Positions 18,661 to 28,325 of a stretch of 64,000 bases of DNA are shown here, piece after piece. Source of the DNA: Bin80 sp965220935 (GTDB taxonomy: Bacteria > Bacteroidota > Rhodothermia > Rhodothermales > Bin80). A program made the translations under genes and the position numbers. Position 1 is the stretch's first letter, and each line of letters starts with the position of its first letter. The stretch covers positions 1,488,001 to 1,552,000 of the forward strand of contig OZ244857.1 in the NCBI GenBank assembly GCA_965220935.1, in the 5' to 3' direction. The notes below the pieces were generated by a model that saw only the letters and a program-made list of their open reading frames with translations, was not told the origin of the DNA and ran no database searches.

Positions 18661-20223
18661 TTACTCCCATTCAATGGTGGCCGGAGGCTTTGAGCTGATA
18701 TCATAGGCCACACGATTGATCCCTTTTACCTCATTCACGATTCTATTAGAGACATATCCAAGAAAGTCATCTGGAAGTTTAGCCCAATCCGCCGTCATCC
18801 CATCACGACTCGTGACGGCTCTAAGTACACAAACCTGCTCATAGGTTCTTTCATCTCCCATGACTCCAACCGACTGAACAGGAAGTAAGACTGCAAAGGC
18901 CTGCCACACATCCTTGTAGAGTCCATGAGCATGAAGCTCCTCAATAAAGATATGATCCGCCTGTCTAACCAGTTGTAACGATTGATCGCATACCGGTCCT
19001 AAGATACGAACTGCTAAGCCAGGTCCTGGAAATGGGTGACGATCAATCATCGCTGATGGTACGTTCAATAAGTGACCAATTTCTCGCACCTCATCCTTAA
19101 AAAGCTCTCGAAATGGTTCAAGTATTTCAAATGGATGATCTTCGGTTAATCCCCCTACGTTATGATGTGTTTTTATCGTTACACTTGGTCCCTTAAAAGA
19201 TACACTCTCTATGACATCTGGATAAAGCGTTCCCTGTGCAAGAAATTTTGGTGTAGCCCCTAGTCCAAAAGAGATTGATGAAATTGCCTCCTCAAATACA
19301 TGCACAAAAGTATTCCCAATGATCATTCGTTTCTGCTCTGGATCAACAATTCCCTTCAAATTGCTCAGAAAGCGCTCACTCGCATCAATAGCCTCTACTC
19401 GGATTTTGAAGTGGTCGCTGAACATTGATTGTACCTGTTCCCACTCCTGATGACGCAGAAGTCCATTGTTAACGAAAATACATGTGAGTTGGTCTCCTAT
19501 AGCCTGATCTAAAAGCTTTGCAGCAACGCTAGAATCTACGCCGCCCGATAATCCAAGAATCACATGATCATGGCCTACAAGGTCTTTGATTTCACTTGTC
19601 TTCTGCTCTAAAAAAGATGCGGACGACCACTGATTATGACAACCGCAAATGCCGCGAACAAAATTCTCAAAAATTCTGGGCCCATCTTCAGTATGAGCTA
19701 CTTCGGGATGAAATTGGACGCCATAATGTGGTAATGTGGTATGCCGCAGGGCAGCGATTGGAGCACTGGATGTACTTGCAAGAATCTCATAGCCAGCGGG
19801 AACCTCTACAGGCAGATCCCCATGGCTCATCCATACCTGTGATTGATCTGTAACTCCGTGAAACAGATGATCAGTCTTGATGATATTGATACTGGCGCGC
19901 CCAAATTCCCGGAAATCAGCCGCAGAGACTGTTCCACCTGTGCAATGCACAAGAGCTTGGAATCCATAGCAGATGCCAAGTAATGGCATAGGTAAACCGT
20001 CTTGTCTATGCAACTCAAGGAGTTCAGGATCAAGTAAAGGTGCACCTTTCTGATAGACTGAGCTAGGCCCACCAGAGAGGACAATCCCATGCGCAGCAGT
20101 AAGATCGGAGACGGGAGCAGTGCAGGGAAAAATTTCTGAGAATACCCCCGCCTCTCGAATTCGACGGGCAATCAATTGTGTGTACTGTGCCCCAAAGTCA
20201 AGAACAATGATTCGCTCTCTCAT
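18661..20223 (-). CDS. guaA: GMP synthase (glutamine-hydrolysing)
   Basis: Converts XMP to GMP with glutamine and ATP. 520 residues with the normal two-part layout: an N-terminal glutaminase with LLGICYGFQA (Cys85) and QFHPEVAHTEDG, then the ATP-pyrophosphatase with the P-loop LSGGVDSS, and a C-terminal dimerisation domain ending in NRVAYDISSKPPATIEWE, diagnostic of GuaA. It lies 9 bp downstream of gcvH and is followed at once by the LppC-like gene, near the end of the long minus-strand run. Confidence 0.98.
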   Translation of the reverse strand: MRERIIVLDFGAQYTQLIARRIREAGVFSEIFPCTAPVSDLTAAHGIVLSGGPSSVYQKGAPLLDPELLELHRQDGLPMPLLGICYGFQALVHCTGGTVSAADFREFGRASINIIKTDHLFHGVTDQSQVWMSHGDLPVEVPAGYEILASTSSAPIAALRHTTLPHYGVQFHPEVAHTEDGPRIFENFVRGICGCHNQWSSASFLEQKTSEIKDLVGHDHVILGLSGGVDSSVAAKLLDQAIGDQLTCIFVNNGLLRHQEWEQVQSMFSDHFKIRVEAIDASERFLSNLKGIVDPEQKRMIIGNTFVHVFEEAISSISFGLGATPKFLAQGTLYPDVIESVSFKGPSVTIKTHHNVGGLTEDHPFEILEPFRELFKDEVREIGHLLNVPSAMIDRHPFPGPGLAVRILGPVCDQSLQLVRQADHIFIEELHAHGLYKDVWQAFAVLLPVQSVGVMGDERTYEQVCVLRAVTSRDGMTADWAKLPDDFLGYVSNRIVNEVKGINRVAYDISSKPPATIEWE

Positions 20224-20232
20224 CCTAAATCA

Positions 20233-20616
20233 TTATTTCACATGATTGGCATAGTCTTCTGCTGATAGAAGGTGGTTCACCTCTGTCGGATCAGAAAGAG
20301 ATATCTCAATCATCCACCCATCTCCATATGGATCATTATTCACCAGCTCAGGCTGATCTTCTAAAGCAGGATTATGGCGAGTAATCGTGGCTGTAACGGG
20401 CAGAAATAGCTCAGAAACAGCTTTCACTGCTTCTACTGAACCAAATACGGCACCTAGTTCAAAGTCTTGTCCCTCTGGCTCAAGTTCAACAAAAACAATA
20501 TCACCTAACTCACTCTGAGCAAAATCCGTGATGCCAATTCTCGCCGTCACCCCGTCATCTTGGATCTGAATCCATTCGTGGTCTTCTGTGTATTTAAGTT
20601 GATGTGGTAATTGCAT
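20233..20616 (-). CDS. gcvH: Glycine cleavage system H protein
   Basis: Lipoyl carrier of the glycine cleavage complex, shuttling the aminomethyl group between P, T and L proteins. 127 residues, standard. Seen: YTEDHEWIQ near the start, ITDFAQSELGDIVFVELPE-like stretch, and the lipoylation loop GSVEAVKAVSE with Lys65 as the modified residue, then PYGDGWMIEI at the C-terminus. No gcvP or gcvT is in this window. It sits between accC (11 bp gap) and guaA. Confidence 0.97.
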   Translation of the reverse strand: MQLPHQLKYTEDHEWIQIQDDGVTARIGITDFAQSELGDIVFVELEPEGQDFELGAVFGSVEAVKAVSELFLPVTATITRHNPALEDQPELVNNDPYGDGWMIEISLSDPTEVNHLLSAEDYANHVK

Positions 20617-20627
20617 GAATTAGAAAG

Positions 20628-21980
20628 TTAGGTTGACATCTTCTTTTGTAACATTTGATCCTCAACGAAATGCGTATCAATATCACCCGAAATAAACGCA
20701 GGATGTTGCAATAAGTCTTGATGAAAAGGAATAGTTGTCGCAATCCCCTCTAACACAAATTCATCTAACGCACGTTGCATTCGACGGATGGCCCAATGAC
20801 GAGTTGGCGCGTGAACAATCAACTTTGCAATCATTGAATCGTAATGGGGAGGAATCGTATAGCCCGCATAGACATGTGTATCTGTTCTGACACCGGGTCC
20901 ACCAGGGGGGTGGAAATTTTGGATTTTTCCTGGAAACGGCAGAAAATTCTGCTCTGGATCTTCAGCATTTATGCGACACTCAATCGAGTGTCCATTAATT
21001 AAAATGTCATACTTAGTGAGCCGCTCTCCCATTGCAATAAGGATTTGCTGACGAATCAAATCTAGACCAGTAATCTCCTCTGTCACGGGGTGTTCTACTT
21101 GAATACGAGTATTCATTTCCATGAAATAGAACTCTCCAGTTGAATCAAGTAAAAACTCTATTGTACCAGCCCCCTCATAATTCACCGCCTCAGCACCTGC
21201 AACCGCAGCTGCACCCATGCGCTGGCGTAAGCCTTCGTCTACAGCAATTGAAGGCGCTTCCTCCAAAAGCTTTTGATGTCGCCTTTGGATTGAACATTCT
21301 CGTTCTCCATAGTGAAGCGTCGTTCCTTGCCCGTCTCCCATGATCTGAATTTCAATATGGCGAGGATCCTGCAGGAGTTTTTCAATATAGATTTCTGAAT
21401 TCCCGAATGAGGATGCTGCTTCGGTTTGGGCCGATTGAAAATGGATCTTAAAGTCTTGGGGTTCCATCACAGCCCGCATACCTTTACCGCCCCCACCTGC
21501 ACTGGCTTTTATCATGACTGGAAAGCCAATGGACTCGGCAATCCGCTGTCCGTCTTCAATAGAATCAATGATTCCATCAGACCCTGGGATCACAGGAACA
21601 CCAGCATGGCGCATCTGATCTTTGGCTTGACTCTTGTTACCCATCATGGCAATCGTCTCGGATGCTGGACCAATAAACTTTATGTCATTGTCCTGACAAA
21701 TCGCACTAAATACTGCATTCTCGGAGAGGAATCCATATCCTGGATGAATGGCATCAGCCCCTGTGATTTCAGCAGCAGCCATGATCCGATCTGGCTTAAG
21801 ATAGCTCTCGGATGACGATGCGGGTCCGATACAGACGGCTTCATCAGCGTAGCGAACATGTAATGCATTCTCATCAGCCGTAGAATAAACAGCGACAGAT
21901 TTTAGTCCTAACTCTTTACATGCACGAATGACCCTAAGAGCAATTTCTCCACGATTTGCAATCAAAATTTTCTTCATCAA
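20628..21980 (-). CDS. accC: Biotin carboxylase subunit of acetyl-CoA carboxylase
   Basis: ATP-dependent carboxylation of the biotin on AccB, first half-reaction of fatty-acid synthesis. 450 residues, as usual. Seen: KILIANRGEIALRVIRA at the start, the HPGYGFLSENA signature, the glycine-rich ATP loop KASAGGGGKGMR, the EHPVTEEITGLDL catalytic region and the RINAEDPEQNFLPFPG block. It follows accB by 5 bp. No carboxyltransferase genes are in the window. Confidence 0.98.
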   Translation of the reverse strand: MMKKILIANRGEIALRVIRACKELGLKSVAVYSTADENALHVRYADEAVCIGPASSSESYLKPDRIMAAAEITGADAIHPGYGFLSENAVFSAICQDNDIKFIGPASETIAMMGNKSQAKDQMRHAGVPVIPGSDGIIDSIEDGQRIAESIGFPVMIKASAGGGGKGMRAVMEPQDFKIHFQSAQTEAASSFGNSEIYIEKLLQDPRHIEIQIMGDGQGTTLHYGERECSIQRRHQKLLEEAPSIAVDEGLRQRMGAAAVAGAEAVNYEGAGTIEFLLDSTGEFYFMEMNTRIQVEHPVTEEITGLDLIRQQILIAMGERLTKYDILINGHSIECRINAEDPEQNFLPFPGKIQNFHPPGGPGVRTDTHVYAGYTIPPHYDSMIAKLIVHAPTRHWAIRRMQRALDEFVLEGIATTIPFHQDLLQHPAFISGDIDTHFVEDQMLQKKMST

Positions 21981-21985
21981 GCAGG

Positions 21986-22489
21986 CTAAGACGCTTCAAT
22001 CAAAAGCAACGGCTGATCATATTCAACGGCATCTCCATCACTAACTAAAATTTCACTTACAGTTCCTGACCGATCCGCTTCAACCTCATTCATCAACTTC
22101 ATTGCCTCTACAATGCAAACGGTCTGACCTTGACTGACGTGATCACCTACCCGAACGAATGGGTCTGCATCAGGAGAGGGTTTTGCATAGAAGGTGCCTG
22201 GTGTCGGAGATAACACAGGATTGCCATTAGACGGTTCATCTGGAGATGCGCTATCAGAATCAGTTGGTGCAATCGTAGATGGAGAGGAAGCTGCTGGCTG
22301 TGGTCCAACAGAAACCAGAGCCTCGGAGTTCATGCTTTCCGTCGCAGAAGAGTATTTACGCACGACAACGCGTACACCACCTGCTTCAATTTCAACCTCG
22401 GCTGCGTCTGCATCCGATGCCATGGAAATCAACTTCTGAATTCGCTCAAGATCCTTCTCAGACCAAGTTTTAGATATTAGTTTAGTCAC
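21986..22489 (-). CDS. accB: Biotin carboxyl carrier protein of acetyl-CoA carboxylase
   Basis: Carries the biotin that accepts CO2 from AccC. 167 residues: an N-terminal helix region (KLISMASDADAAEVEIE), a Pro/Ser-rich linker at about residues 62-98, and a C-terminal biotinyl domain with the invariant EAMKLMNEV motif, Lys131 being biotinylated. The TPGTFYAKPSP start of the domain and the SDGDAVEYDQPLLLIE end are typical. Lies between efp and accC in the same run. Confidence 0.97.
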   Translation of the reverse strand: MTKLISKTWSEKDLERIQKLISMASDADAAEVEIEAGGVRVVVRKYSSATESMNSEALVSVGPQPAASSPSTIAPTDSDSASPDEPSNGNPVLSPTPGTFYAKPSPDADPFVRVGDHVSQGQTVCIVEAMKLMNEVEADRSGTVSEILVSDGDAVEYDQPLLLIEAS

Positions 22490-22519
22490 TGAACTATGGA
22501 TGTTGTTGAGATAGTATAA

Positions 22520-23089
22520 TCATTCGCTACTTACTCGGGTAATATAATCACCCGTATCTGTATTGACCCTGATCAGATCCCCTTCTGAGATAAATAGCGG
22601 CACATTGACCGTCGCTCCGCTTTCAAGCTTTGCTGGCTTCGTCGCCCCCGTTGCAGTATCCCCGCGGACCCCTGGGTCGGATTGTGTCACAAGTAAGTCT
22701 ACACTTTTCGGAATTTCAGCAGTTAATGGCGCTTCGGTTTCCGCATGAAATAGAATATCAATCATCCCGCCCTCTTTAAGAAATTCCCTTTTTCCAACCT
22801 GATTGGAAGGCAGAGAAAATTGCTCATAGTTTTCCATATTCATGAAATGCATCCCGAGAGAATCTTCATACAAGAATTGATGTTCTCGTCGTTCAATTCG
22901 AGCACTCTGAATCTTCTCACCTGCTCGAAAAGTTTTGTCTACAACTCGACCTGTTCGGATATTTTTTAAACTGGTACGTACGAATGCGCCCCCTTTCCCA
23001 GGCTTCACATGTTGAAATTTAATGATCTGCCACAGCTCACCGTCAATCTGCATGGTATACCCATTCCTGAAGTCTGTTGTATCCGCCAT
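22520..23089 (-). CDS. efp: Elongation factor P
   Basis: Relieves ribosome stalling at polyproline stretches by binding near the E site. 189 residues in three beta-barrel domains. The domain I loop is PGKGGAFV, with Lys32 at the position modified in many bacteria (EpmA-type or other). Domain III ends in the usual GDYITRV. No modification enzyme gene (epmA, earP) is visible here. Lies between bshB1 (65 bp gap) and accB (30 bp gap). Confidence 0.97.
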   Translation of the reverse strand: MADTTDFRNGYTMQIDGELWQIIKFQHVKPGKGGAFVRTSLKNIRTGRVVDKTFRAGEKIQSARIERREHQFLYEDSLGMHFMNMENYEQFSLPSNQVGKREFLKEGGMIDILFHAETEAPLTAEIPKSVDLLVTQSDPGVRGDTATGATKPAKLESGATVNVPLFISEGDLIRVNTDTGDYITRVSSE

Positions 23090-23154
23090 AGATGATAATC
23101 AAGGATTGAAGACGCAATTATATTGAACGTCTTATAAACGAAAGTTACGAATTA

Positions 23155-23901
23155 TCACTGAAAAGAAGCCTCCATATGCAAAAATCTCTCAAGATCTGAA
23201 ACGCCAAGAATGCCATGATACTGAAATGGCTCTCCATATGTGGTGCCAATGAGTTGCCCGTATGTTCTAGCGCGCGCTTCAACCCAATCAAAAAAGTTTG
23301 CATTAGAAATATATGTTTCGGGTTCTGAGCTTTGGCTTTTATACTCTGGGCTGTTAATTTGAGACCTGTAACATTTGAGCGCTTCAGTTCTAGGGGTCCA
23401 TTCATGGGTCACATCAACAACAAATGAAGGATCAAATAATTGAACCTCAGCAAAGTAAAGCAAGTGTTTTGGGCGCCAGATTGGATCATCATGATTTGAT
23501 TCAATCTTGTTTAATCCAGAATAAAAACAGGCATCCCGAACAAGATGATGCGCAGCAATATGATCTGGATGACGACATTCACTTGGATGGGTCATGACAA
23601 TTTTAGGTGTCCATCTGCGCAAAATTTCAATCAAAGGGAGTCGCCCATCAGATGTAATGTTTCCATCTGGTAAACCGAGATTGTCACGTACAGAAAGCCC
23701 AAGAGCTTCGGATGCTTTAGCGGCTTCTTGAGCTCTGATTTCGACGGTCCCTCGGGTGCCCAGTTCGCCCCTAGTTAAGTCCAATACCCCAACCCGTAAG
23801 CCCTTGCTAACCGACTTGATGATCGTTCCGCCCACCGTCAATTCAACATCATCAGGATGTGCGCCAATCGCTAGAATGTCTAATGGACCTGAGATGCTCA
23901 T
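23155..23901 (-). CDS. bshB1: Bacillithiol biosynthesis-type deacetylase (BshB1)
   Basis: Zn-dependent LmbE/PIG-L-fold deacetylase. BshB1 removes the acetyl group from GlcNAc-malate on the way to bacillithiol, a low-molecular-weight thiol. 248 residues. Seen: the metal motif AHPDDVE (HPDD at 15-18), the family-specific DLTRGELGTRGT, GLPDGNI and the second metal His in HPDHIAAHHLV. Its ATG overlaps the leuS stop as ATGA. bshA and bshC are not in the window, so active bacillithiol synthesis is inferred only. The DLTRGELGTRG block favours BshB1 over other LmbE proteins. Confidence 0.9.
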   Translation of the reverse strand: MSISGPLDILAIGAHPDDVELTVGGTIIKSVSKGLRVGVLDLTRGELGTRGTVEIRAQEAAKASEALGLSVRDNLGLPDGNITSDGRLPLIEILRRWTPKIVMTHPSECRHPDHIAAHHLVRDACFYSGLNKIESNHDDPIWRPKHLLYFAEVQLFDPSFVVDVTHEWTPRTEALKCYRSQINSPEYKSQSSEPETYISNANFFDWVEARARTYGQLIGTTYGEPFQYHGILGVSDLERFLHMEASFQ

Positions 23902-26492
23902 CCGACCACCAGATTCAAAATGCGCCCCGAGATATAAATCTCCTTCTTTACAGGCTTATCTCCCAAAAATTTAAGCACATTTGCCTCACGCATTGCAAGA
24001 TCTATAATCTCTTGCTTCTCAATCTTTACGGGAACACGGATTGTCGCTCGAAGCTTCCCATTGACCTGTATGGGCAAATCAATCATGTCTTCTACAAGAT
24101 ATCGCTCATTTAGATCTGGCCAGGATTCATAAGCGAGTGATTCTTGATACCCCAGAAATTCCCATAACTCCTCAGAAATATGAGGTGTAAACGGAGACAT
24201 TAATAAAACAAAGGGCGACGCTATAGTTCTTGGTATTTCCTTCCATTTATAGGCGGTATTGACAAACTCCATTAATGAGGCAATGGCGGTATTCATACGG
24301 AGATCTTCAATATCTCCAGTCACCCTGTGAATGGTCTGATGAAGGGCTCGTAATTGCTCTGGTGCTGGCTCTATCTCCGTAATCGGACGTTCTGTGATCA
24401 ACCTCCATACTCGGGTTAGGAAGCGAAATGTCCCGTGTACTCCACGAGTATTCCATGGCTTGACCTGTTCAAGAGGGCCCATAAACATTTCATATAACCT
24501 AAATGCGTCCGCACCAAATTGAGAGATGATCTCATCAGGATTGATCACATTGCCCCTGCTTTTACTCATCTTGTGTGCCCTGACATTCAACTGAACATTT
24601 GGGGACTCTTTTAAGAAAAATTTATCTCCATTTTTGATCACATGATCCTCATTAATACGAACGGCCTCAAGAATCAACTCTGTTTGACTATTCTTTCCCC
24701 CACTCACTTGATCAGAGCTGACCCATTGTTTCGTTACGTGATTTCGCCATGCTGTGTATTCCAGCTCACCCAAAATCATCCCTTGATGAACGAGTTTCAA
24801 GAATGGCTCAGGAGTAGATACAACACCCGCATCATAAAGCACCATATGCCAAAAACGTGCATATAGAAGATGGAGCACAGCATGCTCTGCGCCACCGATA
24901 TACAGATCCACCGGCATCCAATACTTCTCTAGGTCTGGATCTACAAGTTGGTTTGAATTATTTGGATCAATATAGCGCAGAAAGTACCAACAGGATCCTG
25001 CCCATTGCGGCATGGTATTTGTTTCACGGCGCGCGATATTGCCAGAACTAGGATTCGTGGTACGGATCCAGTTTTCAGCCAGTGATAGAGGACCTTCTGG
25101 TGTTCCACTTGGCTTAAATTCTTCCAGTTCAGGCAATGTGATAGGGAGAGCATTTTCTGGTAATGAGCAGACCTGATCGCCCTCAAATACAATCGGAATT
25201 GGCTCTCCCCAGTACCTCTGTCGAGAAAACAGCCAGTCACGTAATTTATAGTTTACTTTGCGGGTTCCGAGTCCTTTTTCTTCCAGCCAGTTAATGATGC
25301 ACTCTTTTGCCTCATCAATATGCAGTCCATTAAGAAAATCACTATTAATGGCCGGGCCGTCGCCCGTGTACGCTAGTCCAGTGAAACCCTTTGGGGGTTG
25401 AACGGTACGAAGAATTGGGAGAGCATACTTGGCGGCAAATGCCCAGTCCCGATCATCTTCCCCAGGTACAGCCATGATCGCGCCAGTTCCATAAGATGAC
25501 AATACATAATCAGCAATCCAAATAGGAATTGCATTACCTGACGCGGGATTGATTGCATAAGCACCTGTGAAGACACCTGTTTTTTCTTTCTGTAATTCAG
25601 TACGCTCTAAATCGCTCTTACGCGAAGCAAGTTCAACGTAATGAACAACATCATTGCGTTGAGATTTGGTGGTTAAATGCTCTACAAGCGGATGTTCAGG
25701 GGCCAATACCATGTAGGTAGCACCGAAGATTGTATCTGGACGCGTTGTATAGACACGAATGATGGATGAGGCGTGATTCTGTACCTTAAAGTCTATCTCC
25801 GCTCCTTGGCTACGCCCGATCCAATTACGTTGCATTTCTTTGGTGCTTTGCGGCCAATCGGTATGCTCAAGCCCTTCAAGTAGTCGCTCAGCATACTCTG
25901 TAATTCGTAAAACCCACTGTCGGAGCATTCGCCTCTCACAAGGATGCCCCCCAATATCGCTTCTTCCATCAACAACCTCTTCATTGGCGAGCGTAGTTCC
26001 AAGCGCTTCACACCACCATACAGGCACCTTGGCTTCATAGGCCAGCCCCCGGTCAAGTAATTGCAGAAAGATCCACTGTGTCCATTTAAAGTATTCAGGG
26101 TCAGTTGTATCAATTTCCCTGTCCCAATCATAAGACAAGCCAAGAGACTGTAACTGTTTCCTAAAACGATTGATGTTGGCCTCAGTCGTAATCCGCGGAT
26201 GTGTGCCGGTTTGGAGAGCGTATTGCTCAGCGGGAAGTCCGAACGCATCCCATCCAATTGGATGCAGTACATTAAATCCACGCATCCGCTTGTAGCGCGC
26301 CACAATATCGGTTGCCGTATAGCCCTCAGGATGTCCCACATGAAGCCCCGCCCCACTAGGGTAGGGAAACATGTCTAATACATAATACTTGGGTTTTGTT
26401 GTGTCAACATTTACTGGAGTTTGAAAGGTTTTATTCGTCTTCCAGTGGAGTTGCCACTTTTTTTCTATATCCCGAAATGGATATTTTGCCAT
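23898..26492 (-). CDS. leuS: Leucyl-tRNA synthetase
   Basis: Charges tRNA-Leu. 864 residues, in the normal bacterial range. HIGH signature as HVGH (51-54) in GAGLHVGHPEGY; the KMSKS signature is intact at 641-645 in HKMSKSRGNVINPDEI. The editing domain is seen around TTRPDTIFGATYMVLAPEHPLV. The C-terminal part ends in the usual beta-rich VNGKLRATIRVP. Translationally coupled to bshB1 through ATGA and preceded by dnaJ with about 55 bp between them. Confidence 0.98.
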   Translation of the reverse strand: MAKYPFRDIEKKWQLHWKTNKTFQTPVNVDTTKPKYYVLDMFPYPSGAGLHVGHPEGYTATDIVARYKRMRGFNVLHPIGWDAFGLPAEQYALQTGTHPRITTEANINRFRKQLQSLGLSYDWDREIDTTDPEYFKWTQWIFLQLLDRGLAYEAKVPVWWCEALGTTLANEEVVDGRSDIGGHPCERRMLRQWVLRITEYAERLLEGLEHTDWPQSTKEMQRNWIGRSQGAEIDFKVQNHASSIIRVYTTRPDTIFGATYMVLAPEHPLVEHLTTKSQRNDVVHYVELASRKSDLERTELQKEKTGVFTGAYAINPASGNAIPIWIADYVLSSYGTGAIMAVPGEDDRDWAFAAKYALPILRTVQPPKGFTGLAYTGDGPAINSDFLNGLHIDEAKECIINWLEEKGLGTRKVNYKLRDWLFSRQRYWGEPIPIVFEGDQVCSLPENALPITLPELEEFKPSGTPEGPLSLAENWIRTTNPSSGNIARRETNTMPQWAGSCWYFLRYIDPNNSNQLVDPDLEKYWMPVDLYIGGAEHAVLHLLYARFWHMVLYDAGVVSTPEPFLKLVHQGMILGELEYTAWRNHVTKQWVSSDQVSGGKNSQTELILEAVRINEDHVIKNGDKFFLKESPNVQLNVRAHKMSKSRGNVINPDEIISQFGADAFRLYEMFMGPLEQVKPWNTRGVHGTFRFLTRVWRLITERPITEIEPAPEQLRALHQTIHRVTGDIEDLRMNTAIASLMEFVNTAYKWKEIPRTIASPFVLLMSPFTPHISEELWEFLGYQESLAYESWPDLNERYLVEDMIDLPIQVNGKLRATIRVPVKIEKQEIIDLAMREANVLKFLGDKPVKKEIYISGRILNLVVG

Positions 26493-26547
26493 TATGATCA
26501 GACCTTGGCTTAGCGAGATTGTCAGTTAAATTGTGGTGAGCAGATAC

Positions 26548-27696
26548 TTACACAAACGCCTCTTTAACCTTAGAAAAGAACGATTTTTTTGAGTCTGACT
26601 CTGTTGGATTAAACGATGGGGATTCTTTCAGTTTTTGCAACAGTTTTTTATCGGAATCTGTGAGAGTGTCGGGTGTCCATATTCGGATTCGAATGAGCTG
26701 ATCCCCTTTTCGAGATGTCCTTAGTATACCTAATCCTTTTCCTTTCATGCGCAATACTTTGTCTGATTGAGTTCCAGGGTCAATCTTGACAATGGCCCGT
26801 CCAGTCAGAGTGGGGACTTCAATTTCTGAGCCTAATGCAGCATCGGGGAATGAAATATTCAGATTGTAAATCAAATCGCTTCCGCGGCGGATGAAACAGT
26901 CATGTGCTTTCTCACGAATCTCAATTCTCAGGTCACCAGATCGCCCACCCCGAACCCCTGCATGGCCCTGTCCACGCAAGTTGATCACCATTCCATCTTC
27001 AACACCTGCAGGAACCTTGACTTTGATTGAGGACTCTCCATCAAGCCGCCCCTGCCCGCGGCATTCTGGGCATTTTTCGTCTATGAAGACGCCTTCACCT
27101 TGGCATCGTCCGCATATAGAAACGCTAACCATCTGTCCTAAGGGAGTATTCCGAACAACTCGCTCTTCTCCCGAACCATTGCAAGTTACGCACTGCTTCA
27201 AGTTGGAAGAACCTCCCTTTGCTCCTGTTCCTTGACAGGTATCACATGGTGTCAATCGACGCACATGAACACGTTTTTCGATTCCATCGGCTATTTCCTC
27301 TAATGTCAGTTCTAAGTGATGAACCACATTTGCACCAGATTGACCTCGCTCACGAGTTTGCTGCCGGCCCCCTCCAAAGAAATCATCAAAACTGCCACCA
27401 AATATATCCCCGAATGCGCTAAAGATATCATTAACATTACTGAAGCCTTGTTGGCCTCCGCCCCCAGCCGCCCCTTTGAGTCCAGCTTCCCCATATCGAT
27501 CATAGATATCACGCTTTTGTTGGTCACTCAAACACTCGTAAGCAACTGCAGCTTCCTTGAATCGAGTCTCCGCTGCTTTGTCGTTTGGATTACGATCAGG
27601 ATGATTTTCGAGAGCCTTTTTGCGATATGCTTTTTTGATTTCATCGGATGATGCCGTCCGACTGACCCCAAGTATCTCATAGTAGTTGTCACTCAT
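26548..27696 (-). CDS. dnaJ: Chaperone protein DnaJ
   Basis: Hsp40 co-chaperone stimulating DnaK ATPase. 382 residues, type I. Order of domains: J-domain (about 1-70, with HPDRNP), Gly/Phe-rich linker (about 72-110), four CxxCxGxG zinc-finger repeats (CDTCQGTG, CVTCNGSG, CGRCQGEG, CPECRGQG), then the substrate-binding C-terminal domains. Its ATG overlaps the grpE stop as ATGA. dnaK is not in this window. Confidence 0.98.
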   Translation of the reverse strand: MSDNYYEILGVSRTASSDEIKKAYRKKALENHPDRNPNDKAAETRFKEAAVAYECLSDQQKRDIYDRYGEAGLKGAAGGGGQQGFSNVNDIFSAFGDIFGGSFDDFFGGGRQQTRERGQSGANVVHHLELTLEEIADGIEKRVHVRRLTPCDTCQGTGAKGGSSNLKQCVTCNGSGEERVVRNTPLGQMVSVSICGRCQGEGVFIDEKCPECRGQGRLDGESSIKVKVPAGVEDGMVINLRGQGHAGVRGGRSGDLRIEIREKAHDCFIRRGSDLIYNLNISFPDAALGSEIEVPTLTGRAIVKIDPGTQSDKVLRMKGKGLGILRTSRKGDQLIRIRIWTPDTLTDSDKKLLQKLKESPSFNPTESDSKKSFFSKVKEAFV

Positions 27697-28319
27697 GCTG
27701 AATCTGCCTCAACCCTTTCTTGATCATTGGAAACAGATACAATGACTTTTGCATATCTGAGCACTTGATCTCCAAGTTGATAACCTGCCTGACTTTCGTG
27801 AACAACCAATCCACCGTCGTCCCCTTCACTTATAGGTGTTTGTCCGACGGCTTCATGCAGATGCTCGTCAAATTTTGCTCCAATCGATTCTATCCGACTG
27901 AGCCCTAATTTTTGCAACTCTCCAAGAAAATTTTCATTGATCAGAGTGACCCCAGATCTCAAAGATTCAAATGCTTGATCTGATGCATCAGTTTGATCTG
28001 CAGCAACCAATGATCTTTCCAGATCATCCAAGATAGGTAAAAGGCTTCGTATCACACCCGATTTCGCTCGAATAGACCATTCAATACGTTGATTCTCCAT
28101 TCGGCGGCGATAATTTGCAAATTCCGCTGTAATTCTGAGTCGTTGATCTTTTTCAGCAGCTAATTCTTCTCTACACTCTTGTACAGGATCATCTGCTAAT
28201 TCTTCGTTTTGAGAATTCTCTGATGGGTTGACTTCACTATGTGATCCATCATCCGTCACCTCTGCAGGTGATAATTGATCCAGTGATTCATCTTGTTCCT
28301 CTGTTAATTCCTTATCCAT
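27693..28319 (-). CDS. grpE: Nucleotide exchange factor GrpE
   Basis: Releases ADP from DnaK. 208 residues. An acidic disordered N-terminus (about 1-50) precedes a long helix (EELAAEKDQRLRITAEFANYRRR) and the C-terminal beta-domain with FDEHLHEAVGQ and VVHESQAGYQLGDQVLRYAKVIVS, which is the PROSITE-type GrpE signature region. Lies 6 bp after hrcA and overlaps dnaJ by 4 bp, so the three form a heat-shock operon. Confidence 0.97.
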   Translation of the reverse strand: MDKELTEEQDESLDQLSPAEVTDDGSHSEVNPSENSQNEELADDPVQECREELAAEKDQRLRITAEFANYRRRMENQRIEWSIRAKSGVIRSLLPILDDLERSLVAADQTDASDQAFESLRSGVTLINENFLGELQKLGLSRIESIGAKFDEHLHEAVGQTPISEGDDGGLVVHESQAGYQLGDQVLRYAKVIVSVSNDQERVEADSA

Positions 28320-28325
28320 TGCTTG